Of a stretch of 64,000 nt of DNA, positions 11,254 to 22,620 are shown one piece after another. The stretch's first letter is position 1, and each line of letters opens with the position of its first letter. A program made the position numbers and the translations under genes. The notes beneath the pieces were generated by a model. That model worked only from the letters and a program-made list of their open reading frames with translations. It was not told where the DNA came from and did not search any database. Origin of the DNA: Isoetes taiwanensis (taxonomy: Eukaryota; Streptophyta; Lycopodiopsida; Isoetales; Isoetaceae); NCBI GenBank assembly GCA_021234155.1, contig JAJEKV010000040.1, positions 3,391,799-3,455,798 on the forward strand, written 5' to 3'.

Positions 11254-12439
11254 GAAATCGGCTCTATTGTAAGTCGATCCAGCTTCTTGCATCTGCTGAT
11301 GGATAGTATGGAGAGGTTTCTTGCTGATACGCACTTCCCTTCCAGCTTGCAGAATTCCAGGTTATTTTCTATATCTGTCCACTGCCAGGTTGTATTCACA
11401 GGCTATGGAAATGCATGAACGGCCCTTATAAAATAGATTTGTGCACTCTTGGATCTACACAAAGCCATTCTTGCATGATTCGATTCACATTTGCTCCATT
11501 TTATTTGCTTCTTTTGCTGGCAGAATGCTTTTCTATAGAGTGATTTTGCTGTGAGAAGTGACCTTAAAGGTTAAGATGCTCTAGCATGGCTTCACGTTGG
11601 CGTTTTGGATGATTCAGAGTCTCCAATTCAGGTCTGTTACACCAGCCTTGTGCTACACCATATCATGAGTAATTCATTCAGGTTTTTTGCATTTAATATT
11701 TAAATTTATAAGAAATCTCACTGAAACCTTCACAAATGAGTGCATGGTCTAATCATAAATTGTTCTGTGATTACTCGCCAAAATACAGCTTTTGCATGTC
11801 TGATTCATAATAGATGCTTTATGTTTTGCTTATGAAATAACATGTTATCATGTTCTTGTTGTTGTATGCATAATGTCCTTCTGATTATAAAAGATCTGAT
11901 GGTTGGCTCAAATCAATGTCATAGTACTAAGAAGCCTTTTTTGTTGTTTAATATCTGTTGGAATAATTTAGAAGTACTCTAGTTTCCATCAGAGAAACTA
12001 CAATAATGATTTCTAGAATAGCAAGTGTTGATAATTGGCTATAAGAGTGCAATCAATCTTCTGCTGCTCCATCGATACATCATAGATTTCCTTGAAATCT
12101 TGGCTTCATAATGAAATGTTTACTGAAATGTTTACGTAGATTTGTTTGTAATGTTATCGACCGTGTATTCACATTCTTAAATACTAAAAAGGTTGGACAT
12201 GGATAACAACCGGTTCTTTTGCTACGACACTGTCTACGGATTGCAACTAACTTCGCTTTGTTTGCTTTCTATGGATGCAGTAACAAAGAAAGGCCTTGAC
12301 CTTTGACGATTTGGACAATGTAGTTGCCTTCATAGAAGGGAGTAAAGTGTTCGCTTTGTCCAATGTCAATTGTTAAGTTTGCCTTAAGGGATATTTTACT
12401 TGCCGCACTTGTAACGCTATCTTACATTTATCTAGTTAA
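11000..12439. other. Unassigned; includes (CT)n tract 11211-11250
   Basis: AT-rich sequence with a (TTTCA)n then (CT)20 microsatellite at 11190-11250. No recognised gene. The 64-residue minus-strand frame running into the CT tract is an artefact of the repeat. Confidence 0.45.
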
Positions 12440-12627
12440 GATTTGGCTTTGTTGGGTTTAGCTTTGCTAAGGTGTTCTACACTCTCTCTTGGGTGTCAAA
12501 ACCCACGACGCAATGTAAAGTGGTTGGGGCGTGGCCCAACAAAGCAATGTAGTGTGGTGTGTGGTCACATGTCCAGCTTGATCTTTTGCCCTAGTGGCGT
12601 GGCGTTAAAATACTATCTATCTATCTA

Positions 12628-12663
<36 letters not shown>
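12440..12663 (+). mobile_element. Second SINE-like insert, (CTAT)n then (CT)n
   Basis: A block of about 170 bases ends GTTAAAATACTATCTATC, identical to the end of the 4437-4657 element, then continues into (CTAT)n and a (CT)n run at 12632-12663. Directly after the tail begins a LINE reverse-transcriptase frame on the plus strand, so this insert also sits within or beside LINE sequence. The body differs from the first copy, so they may be two subfamilies sharing a 3' end. Confidence 0.5.
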
Positions 12664-12664
<1 letters not shown>

Positions 12665-12666
<2 letters not shown>

Positions 12667-13200
12667 GGGTGAAAATTGTTAACAGCGTGATAGCCAGCAC
12701 CTCTGTGCTCTTTTCTTCAGCCATAATTGCTGACAAAAATTCATACAAGGACTTAGAGGTTGCTATGAGAAATTTTATATAGCAAGGAGCAAGAATGGTC
12801 CCTTGGGAGACTTTAACACTGTCAAAGCAATAGGGTTGGGATGTAAAGATATTTTCTTGCAAGCTCAAGCGCTGGCAGCGAAGATAATTTGGAGAGCATT
12901 ATTTGCCCCATCTTCCCCTACTCTGAAGTTAGTGAGGTACTGGATTCAGGCTTCGAGTCTAGTTGGAGCCCCCTCACTTCCACATCAACTGCCAGCTCCG
13001 AGCACATTCAAAATTATGAGAAGAATTATGGAAGCTTGGAACGCGGCCTCTAGATGCTTTAAAGCACTACCTTTGGAAGAAACTACTAACAACTTTGGGT
13101 TCTTTTGGCATCAGGGAAGTGCACGCTGGAAAATTGCAGAGGCTACTAGCCACAAAGATATAGAAGAGAAGAGTCAATGCAGCCCTCACTAGGTGGAACG
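12665..13200 (+). pseudogene. LINE reverse transcriptase C-terminal region
   Basis: The plus-strand frame gives SVIASTSVLFSSAIIADKNS, then DLEVAMRNFI and a stop where Trp is usual, then QGARMVPWETLTLSKQ. A +1 shift continues with GLGCKDIFLQAQALAAKIIW and RALFAPSSPTLKLVRYWIQA. This is the same ORF2 block as at 5180-5700, of a different LINE lineage and opposite orientation. A nonsense codon and a frameshift show decay. Nothing recognisable as zf-RVT was found downstream. Confidence 0.65.
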
Positions 13201-14920
13201 AGAAGAGACCAACAGATGTTAAGGCGAGCCGATGCCAGGTGACTAGACTCAGAGGAGGGAGGGAGGGAAACTCTGGAACAAACAAAATTCAGCTCAGAGG
13301 AAACGCCGATGAGGAATGCTAGCAAGCAATATGGATATACAGCAGACAGAGCCAAAGAAAGCCTGTGCCATAGAAGGCTCAGGCTATAGATGGATTTGAC
13401 GCCCAAAATGGCATGACGCCAAAACAAGCGTCTCTTTCCCCATAATGATGGTTCTCTTCTATATAAGAAGAGAACCATGGCATTCGAGGAAAAGGTTCTT
13501 TGCAAAGCAACAACATTCCGACACAAAGAGGAACCTACCTCCTCCAATCACAGACCGAGGCTGCGAGCAAAAACAAGTAAGATCACGATACCGTGATTGT
13601 GCCAAAGAAGAAACAATTGCCGGAAGGTATTGGTGAACCCAAAGGGAGTTGAGGCAAGACAAAAGGTGAGAATATTGAAGGCGAAAAAACTAGCCATCGA
13701 ATGCAAACCTAACAAGGAATGTTGGGAGGGAGATGGAGCCAACCACGATCAATAAATAAGAAGTCCCGGGCAAATGGAATGCGAAAATAAGTAAGGAACA
13801 AAAACCGAACACAAACCATAAACTACGACCACAACAAAGAGCACATGAAATCAAACTGGAGAACTAATGCACCAATAACTACAACGAAAAAATCAAAGAT
13901 TAAATTCCAACATATATCATACATGCATAATGGACCCAAGCGAACTTTCAAGAATAGTAACCATATACAAGACAACTTATATCGGGAACCCTGAGGCTAA
14001 TGAAGCAATATAGAGGACTGGATAGTATATGGAGACTAGAACAACGAAACCCAGGAAATTAATAGAATGATCTGGCACAGTCGAAAGATGACATTAAGGG
14101 ACCATAGATAGAGTGGAACAACTGGATGAACAACCCCAAATTGAATGACGACTAGACCACACTAGATAGAAAATACTCGAGAAATGAAAAAACTTGGGGG
14201 GAGGGATGGGGCATATAAACCTGCTACCAAACATGGAAGGGTAAGTAAGAGGAACATGCTCAAACTTGGACAAATGAACAAACTAATAACCCTATAAAGG
14301 AAAGAATGCCAAGAAGCAAAAAGACCAATGGAGCAATCCAGATGAGTAGAATGGTGTAATAAGCTATAGCGGGCAACTAAGGAATAGAGACGATTGAGGC
14401 AGAAAGGAAAGCAGAATGCAGGGATAGGAAATAAATTAAAACAATATGGTCCAGTAAAAAACATGGAATAAATCACTACTCCTATATTTATAGTGTAGCC
14501 AAAATAGGTTTAGCTAAACTACCTTCAAATTGGGGCTAGAAGTTTCTAACACTTGGCTAAACTAAATGGTTTTTCTCCATCACAATTTCTTGCACATGGC
14601 TAAACTTTCACAAAATAGAAAGGCAAATATTAGCCACCATGCTATAGTAATTAAAAAAAATCCAAGCATTTTGGTAAAGACATTGAATTTATTGTAAATA
14701 CATAAATCAAGACAGAAACGTACATGAACATGTTCAAAAACCTAAAAAAAAGGGACTACGTTGTTCCTTTTCCTCTAATGCTTCAACTTTGTACCTGGAA
14801 CAAGAAAGAAAGTGGAAAAAAAAAATATATATATACAAGTCTTTGTACTATGTAGGGCCTGTACGAGTTAGGGACTGTACGAATTCAATTAGAAGCCAAA
14901 TACAGAGATATATCTCTTAG
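13201..14920. other. Unassigned, probable LINE 3' region and spacer
   Basis: Purine-rich plus strand with short open frames on both strands and no recognisable protein. Contains the perfect hairpin at 13448-13478. It ends at the edge of the GATTC satellite. Confidence 0.4.
13448..13478. repeat. Perfect 12-bp hairpin, 7-base loop
   Basis: ATGGTTCTCTTC, loop TATATAA, GAAGAGAACCAT. All twelve pairs match. The loop itself is TATA-like. There is no flanking T-run and no gene directly upstream, so a terminator is not implied. Confidence 0.8.
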
Positions 14921-14924
14921 ATTC

Positions 14925-17635
14925 TACTGGATTCTCAAAGATTCTCTTGAGATTTCTTTAAATTCCTTAAGATTCTCTTCAGATTTTTCCATTATTCCTT
15001 AAGATCTTGAGATCCCAAGATTTCTCTAGATTCTTCAAGTTTATATGTAGATCCTCCTATATTCTTCAAGATTCCATCAAGATTCCCTTAGATTCTCAAA
15101 GATTCTCCAAGATTCTTTTGAGATTCTTCTAGAATCTCAAAGATTCTATGGAGATTCCCTTAGATTCCCATAAATTACTGCAGATTCCATGAAGATTCTT
15201 AGAATTCGATCACATTGACTTCAACTGCGACAGAATGATGCCAAAGCATCACTCATTGGAAAGCTCTCGACGAGGAAAGTGCATTTGTAAAACCTCACTA
15301 CTTTTTTATTTATGACGGTGCCATCTCACCTCCTTTAATATAAAAAAATACAATTTAATTAAAAAAATAATGGTTAGGATTTTTCCTTCCCTTTTGGTCT
15401 AACGACTAAAGATTGGCAATACCAAATCCACCCTATGAAGCATTGTGTGAAGCCGACCCAGCAAAACACACCAGTGTGAAAGATTCCCCTAGATTTTTAA
15501 GATTCTAAAGAGATTTTTCTAGATTTCCAAAAATTATTCCAAGCTTCGCATATATTCCTCAAGATTCTATGTAGATTCCCTAGATTCATTCAATTTTGAT
15601 AAAGATTCACCTAGATTCCCCTATATTATCGAAGATTTTATGAAGATTCCCTTGGATTCCCCTAAAACCTAGACTCCCCAGGATTCTATATAGATTCTCT
15701 TGGATTCCTTTAGATTCTATGAAGAATCCTTTAAGTTCTATAAGATTTCATCAAGATTCCCCCAGATTCTTAAAGATTCCTTTAGATCATATAAAGATTC
15801 CCTTAAATTCCATCAAGATTCCCCTAGATTCTTCTAGATTCTCCTAGATTCCCAAAGATTCTCCCAAGATTCACATGGACTGCCCAAGATTCTATGTGGA
15901 TTCTCTTAAATTATCTAAGCTTCTATCAATATTCCCTGGATTCTCAAATATTCTATGAAGATTCCCCAGATTCCCATAAATTCTCTCGAGATTCCCAAAG
16001 ATTCCCCACGATTCTACGTAGATTCTCTTGGATTCCCTCCTTTAGGTTCTTCATGATTTCATTAAGATTTTCCTAGATTCCTAAAGATTTTATGAAGACT
16101 CCTTTAGATTCCTTTAGATCATAGAAAGATTCCCTTAGGTTCTCCAAGATTCCATAAAGATTCCCCTAGATTCTCTCAAAATTCACATAGTTTTCTCAAG
16201 ATTTTGTATCTTGATGAAATCTTGGAGAACCTAAAGGAATCTTCATAGAATCTAGGGAAATCTAAAAGAATCTCCATAAAATCTTTGGGAATCTTGGAGA
16301 ACCTTGATGGAGTCATGGAGAATCTAGAGGAATCTATAAAGAATCTTTGGGAATCTAAGGGAATCTTGATAGAATTATGGAGAATCTAGAGGAATCTTTA
16401 TAGAATCTATGGGAATCCACGATAATCTACATAGAACCATGGGGAATCTGGGTGAATCTTGAGGCATCTTTAGGAATGTAGGGGAATCTTGAGAGAATTT
16501 ATGGGAACCTATAGATCATATGTAGATTCCCTTATGCTCTCCAAGATTCCATCAAGATTCCCCTAGAATCTCAAAGATCCCATCAAAATTCCCAAATATT
16601 CTCTCAGGATTCACATTAATTCCCCAAGATTCTATGTAGATTCTCCTAGATTCTCTAAGATCCTAAGAAGATTCGCCTAAATTCTCAAATATTCTATGAA
16701 GATTCCCTTCGACATCCTTATATCATCTCAAAATTCCCCTAGATTCCTAGAGATTGCCCTGAGATTCACCTAGATTTTCCATGATTCTTTGTATAGTCTC
16801 TTGATTCCCTTCGATTCTATGAAGATACCCCTAGATTCCTGAAGATTTTATTGAGATTCCTTTAGATTCCCTTAGATACTTTGAACATTGAGATTCCATC
16901 AAGATTCCTATAGAATCTAAAATATTCCATCAAGACTCCCCTAGATTTTTAAAGATTCTATGTAGATTCTCCTAGATTCTCTAAGATCCTATCAAGGTTC
17001 ACCTAGATTCTCAAATATTCTATGAAGATTCCCTAAGTTTCCATAAATTCTCTCGAGATTCCCATAGATCCTCAAAGATTATCCCAAGATTCATCTAGAT
17101 TTCCCACAATTCTATGTAGATTCCCTTAGATTCTATGAAGATTTCCTTGGGTTCTCCAAGATTTCATCAAGATTCCCCATAGATTATTAAAGATTCCATC
17201 GAGATTCCCCTACATTCCAAACTATTCTCTCAAGATTCATATAGATTCCACAAGATTCTATTTAGATTCTCCTAGATTTCTTAAGATGCTATGAAGATTC
17301 CCCTAGATTCCCATAGATCCTCTTGAGGTTCCCATAGTCCCTAAGATTCTCTTGAGATTCCCCAAATTTCCAAAGTCTATTCCAAGATTCCTCTACATTC
17401 CCCAACATTTTATATAGATTCTCTTAGTTTCCGTGAGATATTATGAGGATTCCCCTAGATTCTCAAAGATTCTCCCAAGGATCCTAAAGATTCTCTTGAG
17501 ATTCTTCAGATTCCCTAAGATTTTGTTGAGATTCCTCTCGATTCCTAAAGATCCCATGAAGATTCCCCTAGATTCCCTTAAATTACCATAGATTTTATAA
17601 AGTTCTAAGATTCTAAGAAGATTCTTAGAATATGA
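14925..17635. repeat. GATTC minisatellite with inner inverted block
   Basis: AGATTC or AAGATTC recurs every 11-14 bases over about 2.4 kb (14925-15200 and 15481-17635), with variable 5-8 base fillers such as CCCTAG, TATGA and TCAA. Between about 16207 and 16515 the orientation flips and the plus strand reads GAATCT units instead, then flips back. Units are too irregular for a CRISPR array. A conserved non-satellite spacer (15200-15480) separates two arrays. Short open frames here are artefacts. Confidence 0.85.
15200..15480. repeat. Satellite spacer, copy 1
   Basis: Begins GATCACATTGACTTCAACTG and includes GCCAAAGCA, GAAAGCTCTCGACGAG and TTTGATCTAACG-like blocks. A second copy lies after the main array at 17630-17960. 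The pair suggests a higher-order unit of array plus spacer, about 2.4 kb long. Confidence 0.7.
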
Positions 17636-17960
17636 TCACGTTGGCTCCAATTGCAACGGAATAGTGCCAAAGCACTGGTCATTAGAAAGCTCTCGACGAG
17701 AGGGATCCAATGGCATAGGTCCCACCTTCATCCGACCTCTGTGCTGCAAGTTACGTGCCTTTCAATGTGATTAAAAAAAAGAAGCTTCTTGGAAAGTGCA
17801 CACATAAATGCTTTGTAACTTTTTATTAATGAGAGTGCCACCTCACCTCTTTAAAAAAAAATATCAATTTAATATAAAAAGTTAAGGGCTAGGATTTATC
17901 CTCACCTTTTGATCTAACGGTTATAACCTGTTGCACCAAATCCACTTTTTGGCACCTTCC
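17630..17960. repeat. Satellite spacer, copy 2
   Basis: Matches copy 1 in order: GATCACGTTGGCTCCAATTG, GCCAAAGCACTGGTCATTAG, AAAGCTCTCGACGAG, GAGTGCCACCTCACCTC, AGGGCTAGGATTT. It has an extra stretch of about 60-70 bases at 17700-17765. Confidence 0.7.
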
Positions 17961-18640
17961 TTGCACTTTCCTCACAAAATTTAAGGGCTAGGATTTCCTC
18001 TCCCCTTTTGATCCAAGGGCTTGGGGATGTGGTGCATGCCCCCATGCATGCCCATGCATGCCCCCCATGGAGATCCAATGATTTGAATATATAGATATCT
18101 ATTCCATGGGGGCATCCAAAGTAATTTTATATATATTATGATATATATATAAACCCTATTTGAAATTTCTTAAAGTTAGTACATACATTGGTGTTGAATT
18201 TCAGGCTAATCTATCCATTTTTCCAAGCCCACTCTATCTTAGGTTTAGCTAATCGATGTCCTAATGGATATGTCTGGAGGTAAAGGTTTGGCTATTCCAC
18301 CTAAAAACTCACTTGGGCGGCAAAAAAATTGGGCTAAAATTTTCTTTTTTTTGGGCATTTTTTCCATTTACTTTAGCCGTTTTTCTTGGCAAAATTGCTA
18401 CAAAATAGCCATTTGGCTAACCTTAGCCGTTATTTTATTCCATGGTAAAAAATAGACACAAAAGGGCTGGCAACTTTAAGAGAACAATATGATAAACAAC
18501 GCCAACTGAGAAAATTGACTAGAGCAATAGCACTAAAGGAGACAAGGGCACAACAAGGGTTAAATAGCAAAAAAGCACCACACAGAGCTGCGAGAACGAT
18601 CCGACCAAAGATTTCAGCTCCGTCGCACAGTTTTACACTT
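17961..18640. other. Spacer with CATGCATG palindromes
   Basis: AT-rich except for 18025-18070, where CCATGCATG is repeated three times and ends CCCCCCATGG. No coding sequence recognised. Confidence 0.45.
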
Positions 18641-18805
18641 GGTTTTTGGCCAGAAATACCACTTTTTGGCCGGAAATACCACTCTTTTTGGCCGGAAATG
18701 CCACCTTTTTTGGCCGAAAATACCACGTGGCTGATAACGGATGCTCGAAAATACCACCAAAAAAGTCCGGAAATACCACATTCCGGCTCTAAATACGGAT
18801 GTCCG
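18641..18805 (+). repeat. Dispersed GGAAATACCAC element, copy 1
   Basis: Six variants of GGAAATACCAC spaced by TTTTTGGCC-type linkers, then GTGGCTGATAACGGATG and CCGGCTCTAAATACGGATGT. A second, shorter copy lies at 27275-27360. In this copy the element ends within a few bases of the first ABCB-like exon. Confidence 0.65.
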
Positions 18806-20008
18806 ATCCTGCCATTTCTTTCTACAAGCTCTTTGCTTTCGCAGATAAGCTTGACTACTTTCTCATGTTTGTTGGAAGCACAGGAGCCATTGTGCCAGGC
18901 TTGGCGCGACCTATCTTCTTAGTGCTTCTCTTTGGATACCTGGCTAATAGCTTTGGTAGTTATACTAAAACCCTCGAAGATGTATTACAAACTCATAAAA
19001 GTTTCTTTTCAACCTATATTTAGAGTCCGATTTCATGTGTAATCTGATCCAGAACAACTTGTTTTGGCAGTATATTTTATTCTTCATCTATCTTGGCATT
19101 ATAAACTTGGTGGCATGTTGAGTAGAACTCGCATTATGAATTTTGTCTTTATGCCATACCAGCTTTTCTTTATGCTTAAATCGAACAGAAATGGCATGTT
19201 GGATCCAAACTGGTAAGCATCAAACAACGAGAATGAGAATTAGTTAACTTGAGGCAATGCTTAAGCAAGACATTGAGTACTTTGATGTGGAGGGAATTGC
19301 CAACAAACTAGTGGAGAGTATGAACACTGATACCTTGATCATACAAGAGGCCATTAGTGAGAGGGTTTTTTTGGATGAATTCTGGAAGTTCACTGGAAAT
19401 GTTGCATGAGACTCAGATTCCAATTGCTGCTCTTTGACAGATGGATGCATTCATATATTCTATGTCAACGTTCCTGGGAGGATTTATACTGGGAGGACTT
19501 ACACTGGAGTTTGTAACTGTATGATAGCTTTGTCTTTTAACAATAGCCATTGTTCCTGTCATTGGTATTTGTGGAGGGTTATATGACTATGCTTTGTTGG
19601 CTGTCAATTCCAAGAGCCACACAGTATATGCTAATGCTGGTGGCATTGCAGAATAGGTATTATTTTTTTGTAGAATATAAACCATGTAAATAATAAAACT
19701 TGTGTAAAAACAAGAATACATTTCCTAAATGGCTAGAGCTCGGACAATAACATATGACATACCTAACCTGATGCACTACATTACAGGCAATTTTCGTGGT
19801 ACGAACCATGTATTCGTTTGTGGGAGAATCAAAAGCAACCAACTCCCATACCGAGGCACTTAAGTCCATAGTTAAACTAGGTTATAAAGCTGGGGTGGAG
19901 GTGCCACATATAGAGGCAAAATCCTTGCAACAATATTTGTGGTCATTGTGGGTGGCATGTATGTCCATCAACTCCAGCCATGCAAAATCAATCATTAACA
20001 CTGGATAG
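18806..20008 (+). pseudogene. ABCB (P-glycoprotein-like) transporter remnant
   Basis: Five blocks follow the order of the first transmembrane domain of plant ABCB exporters. SFYKLFAFADKLDYFLMFVG at 18817 is the N-terminal elbow and TM1, ending GYLANSFGS. YILFFIYLGIINLVAC at 19070 is TM2. LEAMLKQDIEYFDVEGIANK and TDTLIIQEAISER at 19245-19365 are the first coupling region. MSTFLGGFILGG and IAIVPVIGICGGLYDYALLA at 19460-19610 follow. VVRTMYSFVGESKATNSHTE at 19797 comes just before TM4. Family members are about 1250 residues with two ATP-binding domains, and none is present here. Stops follow LVAC, FVTV and GGIAE, and the SR-type frames shift, so it is a pseudogene, probably with decayed introns. 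Confidence 0.8.
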
Positions 20009-21019
20009 GGCTTAAATCCATTTTAGACGTTCCTACTCAATGCTTGAATTGTTTATCCGAAAGCAAGTGCATGAGTATGTTCCCTGAGAATTTGGGGTAG
20101 CCTACAAAATTTGTCATTCGATTCGTAAGGAGATTGAAGCTGCAAACTAGATACAAGAACATAGGACTGGTAAAGCATTGCAATTATTTTTCAAAAATCG
20201 GACTATGAGGTGTGTTTACATGTATCTAACCTTTTGTTCTACTCAACAACCAGGATCACGAATCCACCATTTGAGGAACACTCCCTTAGTTGGTAGAATC
20301 CTACGAACGAGCTTTGAACATGCCTTTAAAACATGCATTGATAAGCACATTTGACTTTCTTGAGGGCTTATTTCTATGAGGGAAGAGTCATTTGCACTTT
20401 GCATTTAATAAAGACAGTTATATTCTGATCCACTTGAAGCCCCCATGTCACACTCTATGGGTGCAATTGACTGATCATTTTTCATTACAGAAATAAAATT
20501 TCTAACATGCAAAACTATTTTAGACATGTTTTCATCTATAGTTCAAGTATAATGCTCCTTAGAGTGTTACATTTTTTCCAGTCTGCCTTAGGCTCCTTTT
20601 TAGATTTTTAACTTGTGTGAGGTTGTTTTGCATATGTGCAGATCACAACAGGATCTAGATCTGACATCTTCGTTACCAGTTGTATCTTACACAAGTTGTA
20701 TCTATTCCAATATGACAACATTTGCCCAGCCAAAGCTAGAGTTTAACAAATGCATCAGCAAAGCTTTTCTATTGGCCTTTAACACTTCATGGACGTGGCT
20801 TAAAAATGGTATGCTTCCACACTCACCATTAAGCCACATGCCAAAAATCCTTGGCCCCTAAAGGTTGACAAATTATTACCCATGGAAATTGAATCTGTTA
20901 GCTTCCCAGCAGCTATAACTATCAGATTCAAGTTTATCTTTTGTTCAATCCAGTGTTCAACCCTCCTTTTTGAACAATCTAAGCCAGTATACATGCTTAA
21001 TGCTACATCTATAGCATTG
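20009..21019. other. Unassigned; no continuation of ABCB seen
   Basis: TM5, TM6 and the nucleotide-binding domain expected after the ABCB blocks are not found. An 82-residue plus-strand frame at 20613-20861 has no recognisable domain. Confidence 0.4.
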
Positions 21020-21491
21020 AACACCTGCAGTTGTTGTGATCAAGAATAGCTTTGCAGCAAACATGCATGCACTAGGTGTTATCCTTCTTACTCATCATAG
21101 TAGTCTCTTGTTGCAAATGATAGTTCCTATACCAGTGTTAATGTTTTTCTCTCATAGCACAATTCAAGGACATCTCCTTGCAGCCAGCAGGCCCATCGTC
21201 ACAACTATAGGTTGGGTCTTCTTGTTGATTTTGCCAATTTTAGGTCTAGATTTTGGTTATTTGCACTGGAATACTATAGGGCTACTAGAATGTATAGATG
21301 ACATACCTGAAGCAAGCGACCTTACTATAGCAAACACGGATCATTTCACAATAATTTCAAGAGATCGTCCTCTTCATTTCTCATTTCCGCAATTGATAGA
21401 GATGAACACAATTTTGTTCTATACTCCTGTTCTATTCCAGAGTCTAGGATTTGGTGATTATGCTCCACTTTGCTCTACAGTCATGGCATGA
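21020..21491 (+). pseudogene. Monosaccharide transporter (STP-like) fragment
   Basis: The end of a 151-residue open frame (about 21355-21490) reads RDRPLHFSFPQ, then MNTILFYTPVLFQSLGFGDY. This matches the loop and TM7 of sugar/H+ symporters of the STP/MST family (NRPQL, then GINAIMFYAPVLFQTLGFG). The segment before it (DIPEASDL) fits the cytosolic loop. The upstream part of the frame is hydrophobic but not clearly homologous. STPs have about 520 residues and 12 helices, so only a small piece remains. The key GIN triplet is degraded to MNT. Confidence 0.6.
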
Positions 21492-21592
21492 GCTACTATA
21501 ACACTGGGTGCTTTAGTTTTAATTCATGGTTGATGGAATATGGAAGAAGAACGTTAACAAGTAAACATTAGCATCATACTAAAAGTTTGTGT

Positions 21593-21803
21593 TGAGAAAG
21601 AGCTATTCTATTTCTGTAGTAGTTTTAATATGTCTCTTTGTTGCTGCATATGACTAAAATTTGGTGCCGAGAAAGAGCTTTATTCTATTTTTGTGGTAGT
21701 CTTGATATGTCTCTTTCTTGCTGCATATGGAAGTTTGGCGGCGAGAAAGAACTTTATTCTATTTCTGTGGTAGTCTTGACATGTCTCTTTCTTGCTGCAT
21801 ATG
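21593..21803 (+). repeat. Three tandem ~72-base units
   Basis: GAGAAAGAGCT begins units at about 21596, 21671 and 21742 (the third has GAGAAAGAACT). Each continues through TATTCTATTT, GTGGTAGTCTTGA and TGTCTCTTTCTTGCTGCATATG. There is no coding role; it follows the sugar-transporter fragment. Confidence 0.8.
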
Positions 21804-22620
21804 GTTGGCCATGAAGACCATCTAGGATGGTTAGGGGCCCTAGCTGAGCCCCACCGAGGCATGATCCTAGGTATCATTGTTTGATAAACTTGCTCGTAAA
21901 ACATGACATCTTCATTTTTTACGTTATGTCCGGTGATCATCGTGTCTTTGTTTATCTACTTTCTCTACGGTTGAGATAAAGAATGTGTCTATTGAGAGAT
22001 GATTTTTGTAGGGAGGAAAAGCGCTTGGTTGTAAGAGACAATGCCATTAGAAAGGAACAACTCAAGCCAAATGCGGATACTTGAAGACATGGTCAAGGAT
22101 TTGTTGTAATATGTTGATTCTCGATTGTATGTAGGCTTGAAGCTAAGCATTTGTTGCAAATGAATAAAATAATGTTCTTTGACTTTTGGCATGCCTACTT
22201 TGGCATGTAGACTATAAATGTCTTTCACACAAAAGGATTTGGATGCGGAGTAAGCGAAGCCCCATGCCAAAGTTCTATCGATCAGGGTCCCGATCACCCA
22301 ACCCGTTTATTTGTTTGCCACGGACCTTTTGCTAATGCGCTTAGAGGCCTGAGGAGCAATTTTACGTAGAATCCGGAGGAAAGCATGAATCAGCGTAGGT
22401 TGATTGGATTTGCCCGTTACGCGTGTTGTGAGCTCCAACACCGTTCCATCACTCGGCATATTCGGCTGGCGCTGGATTGTTGAAGCTTTACCCCGATTAA
22501 CCCGGCAAGAACCGTGATCGCGACACAAAGAACCATGGCTGGCCGATTAACTCCAGCATCAAAGAGATAAGAATCAGGACAGGGGGCCCAATTCATCAAG
22601 ATTCGCAGCCAAAGAACCAC
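21804..22620. other. Unassigned
   Basis: Short frames on both strands, with no recognisable protein or repeat. GC content rises towards 22.3 kb, where the following transposon-like block begins. Confidence 0.4.

Noticed and set aside
11205-11399. Minus-strand frame ending in Arg-Glu repeats
   Set aside because: Produced by the (CT)n tract; no domain in the rest.
14925-17635. CRISPR-like regular repeats
   Set aside because: Units are irregular, only 5-8 bases separate them, spacers are not unique, and the context is a eukaryotic genome.
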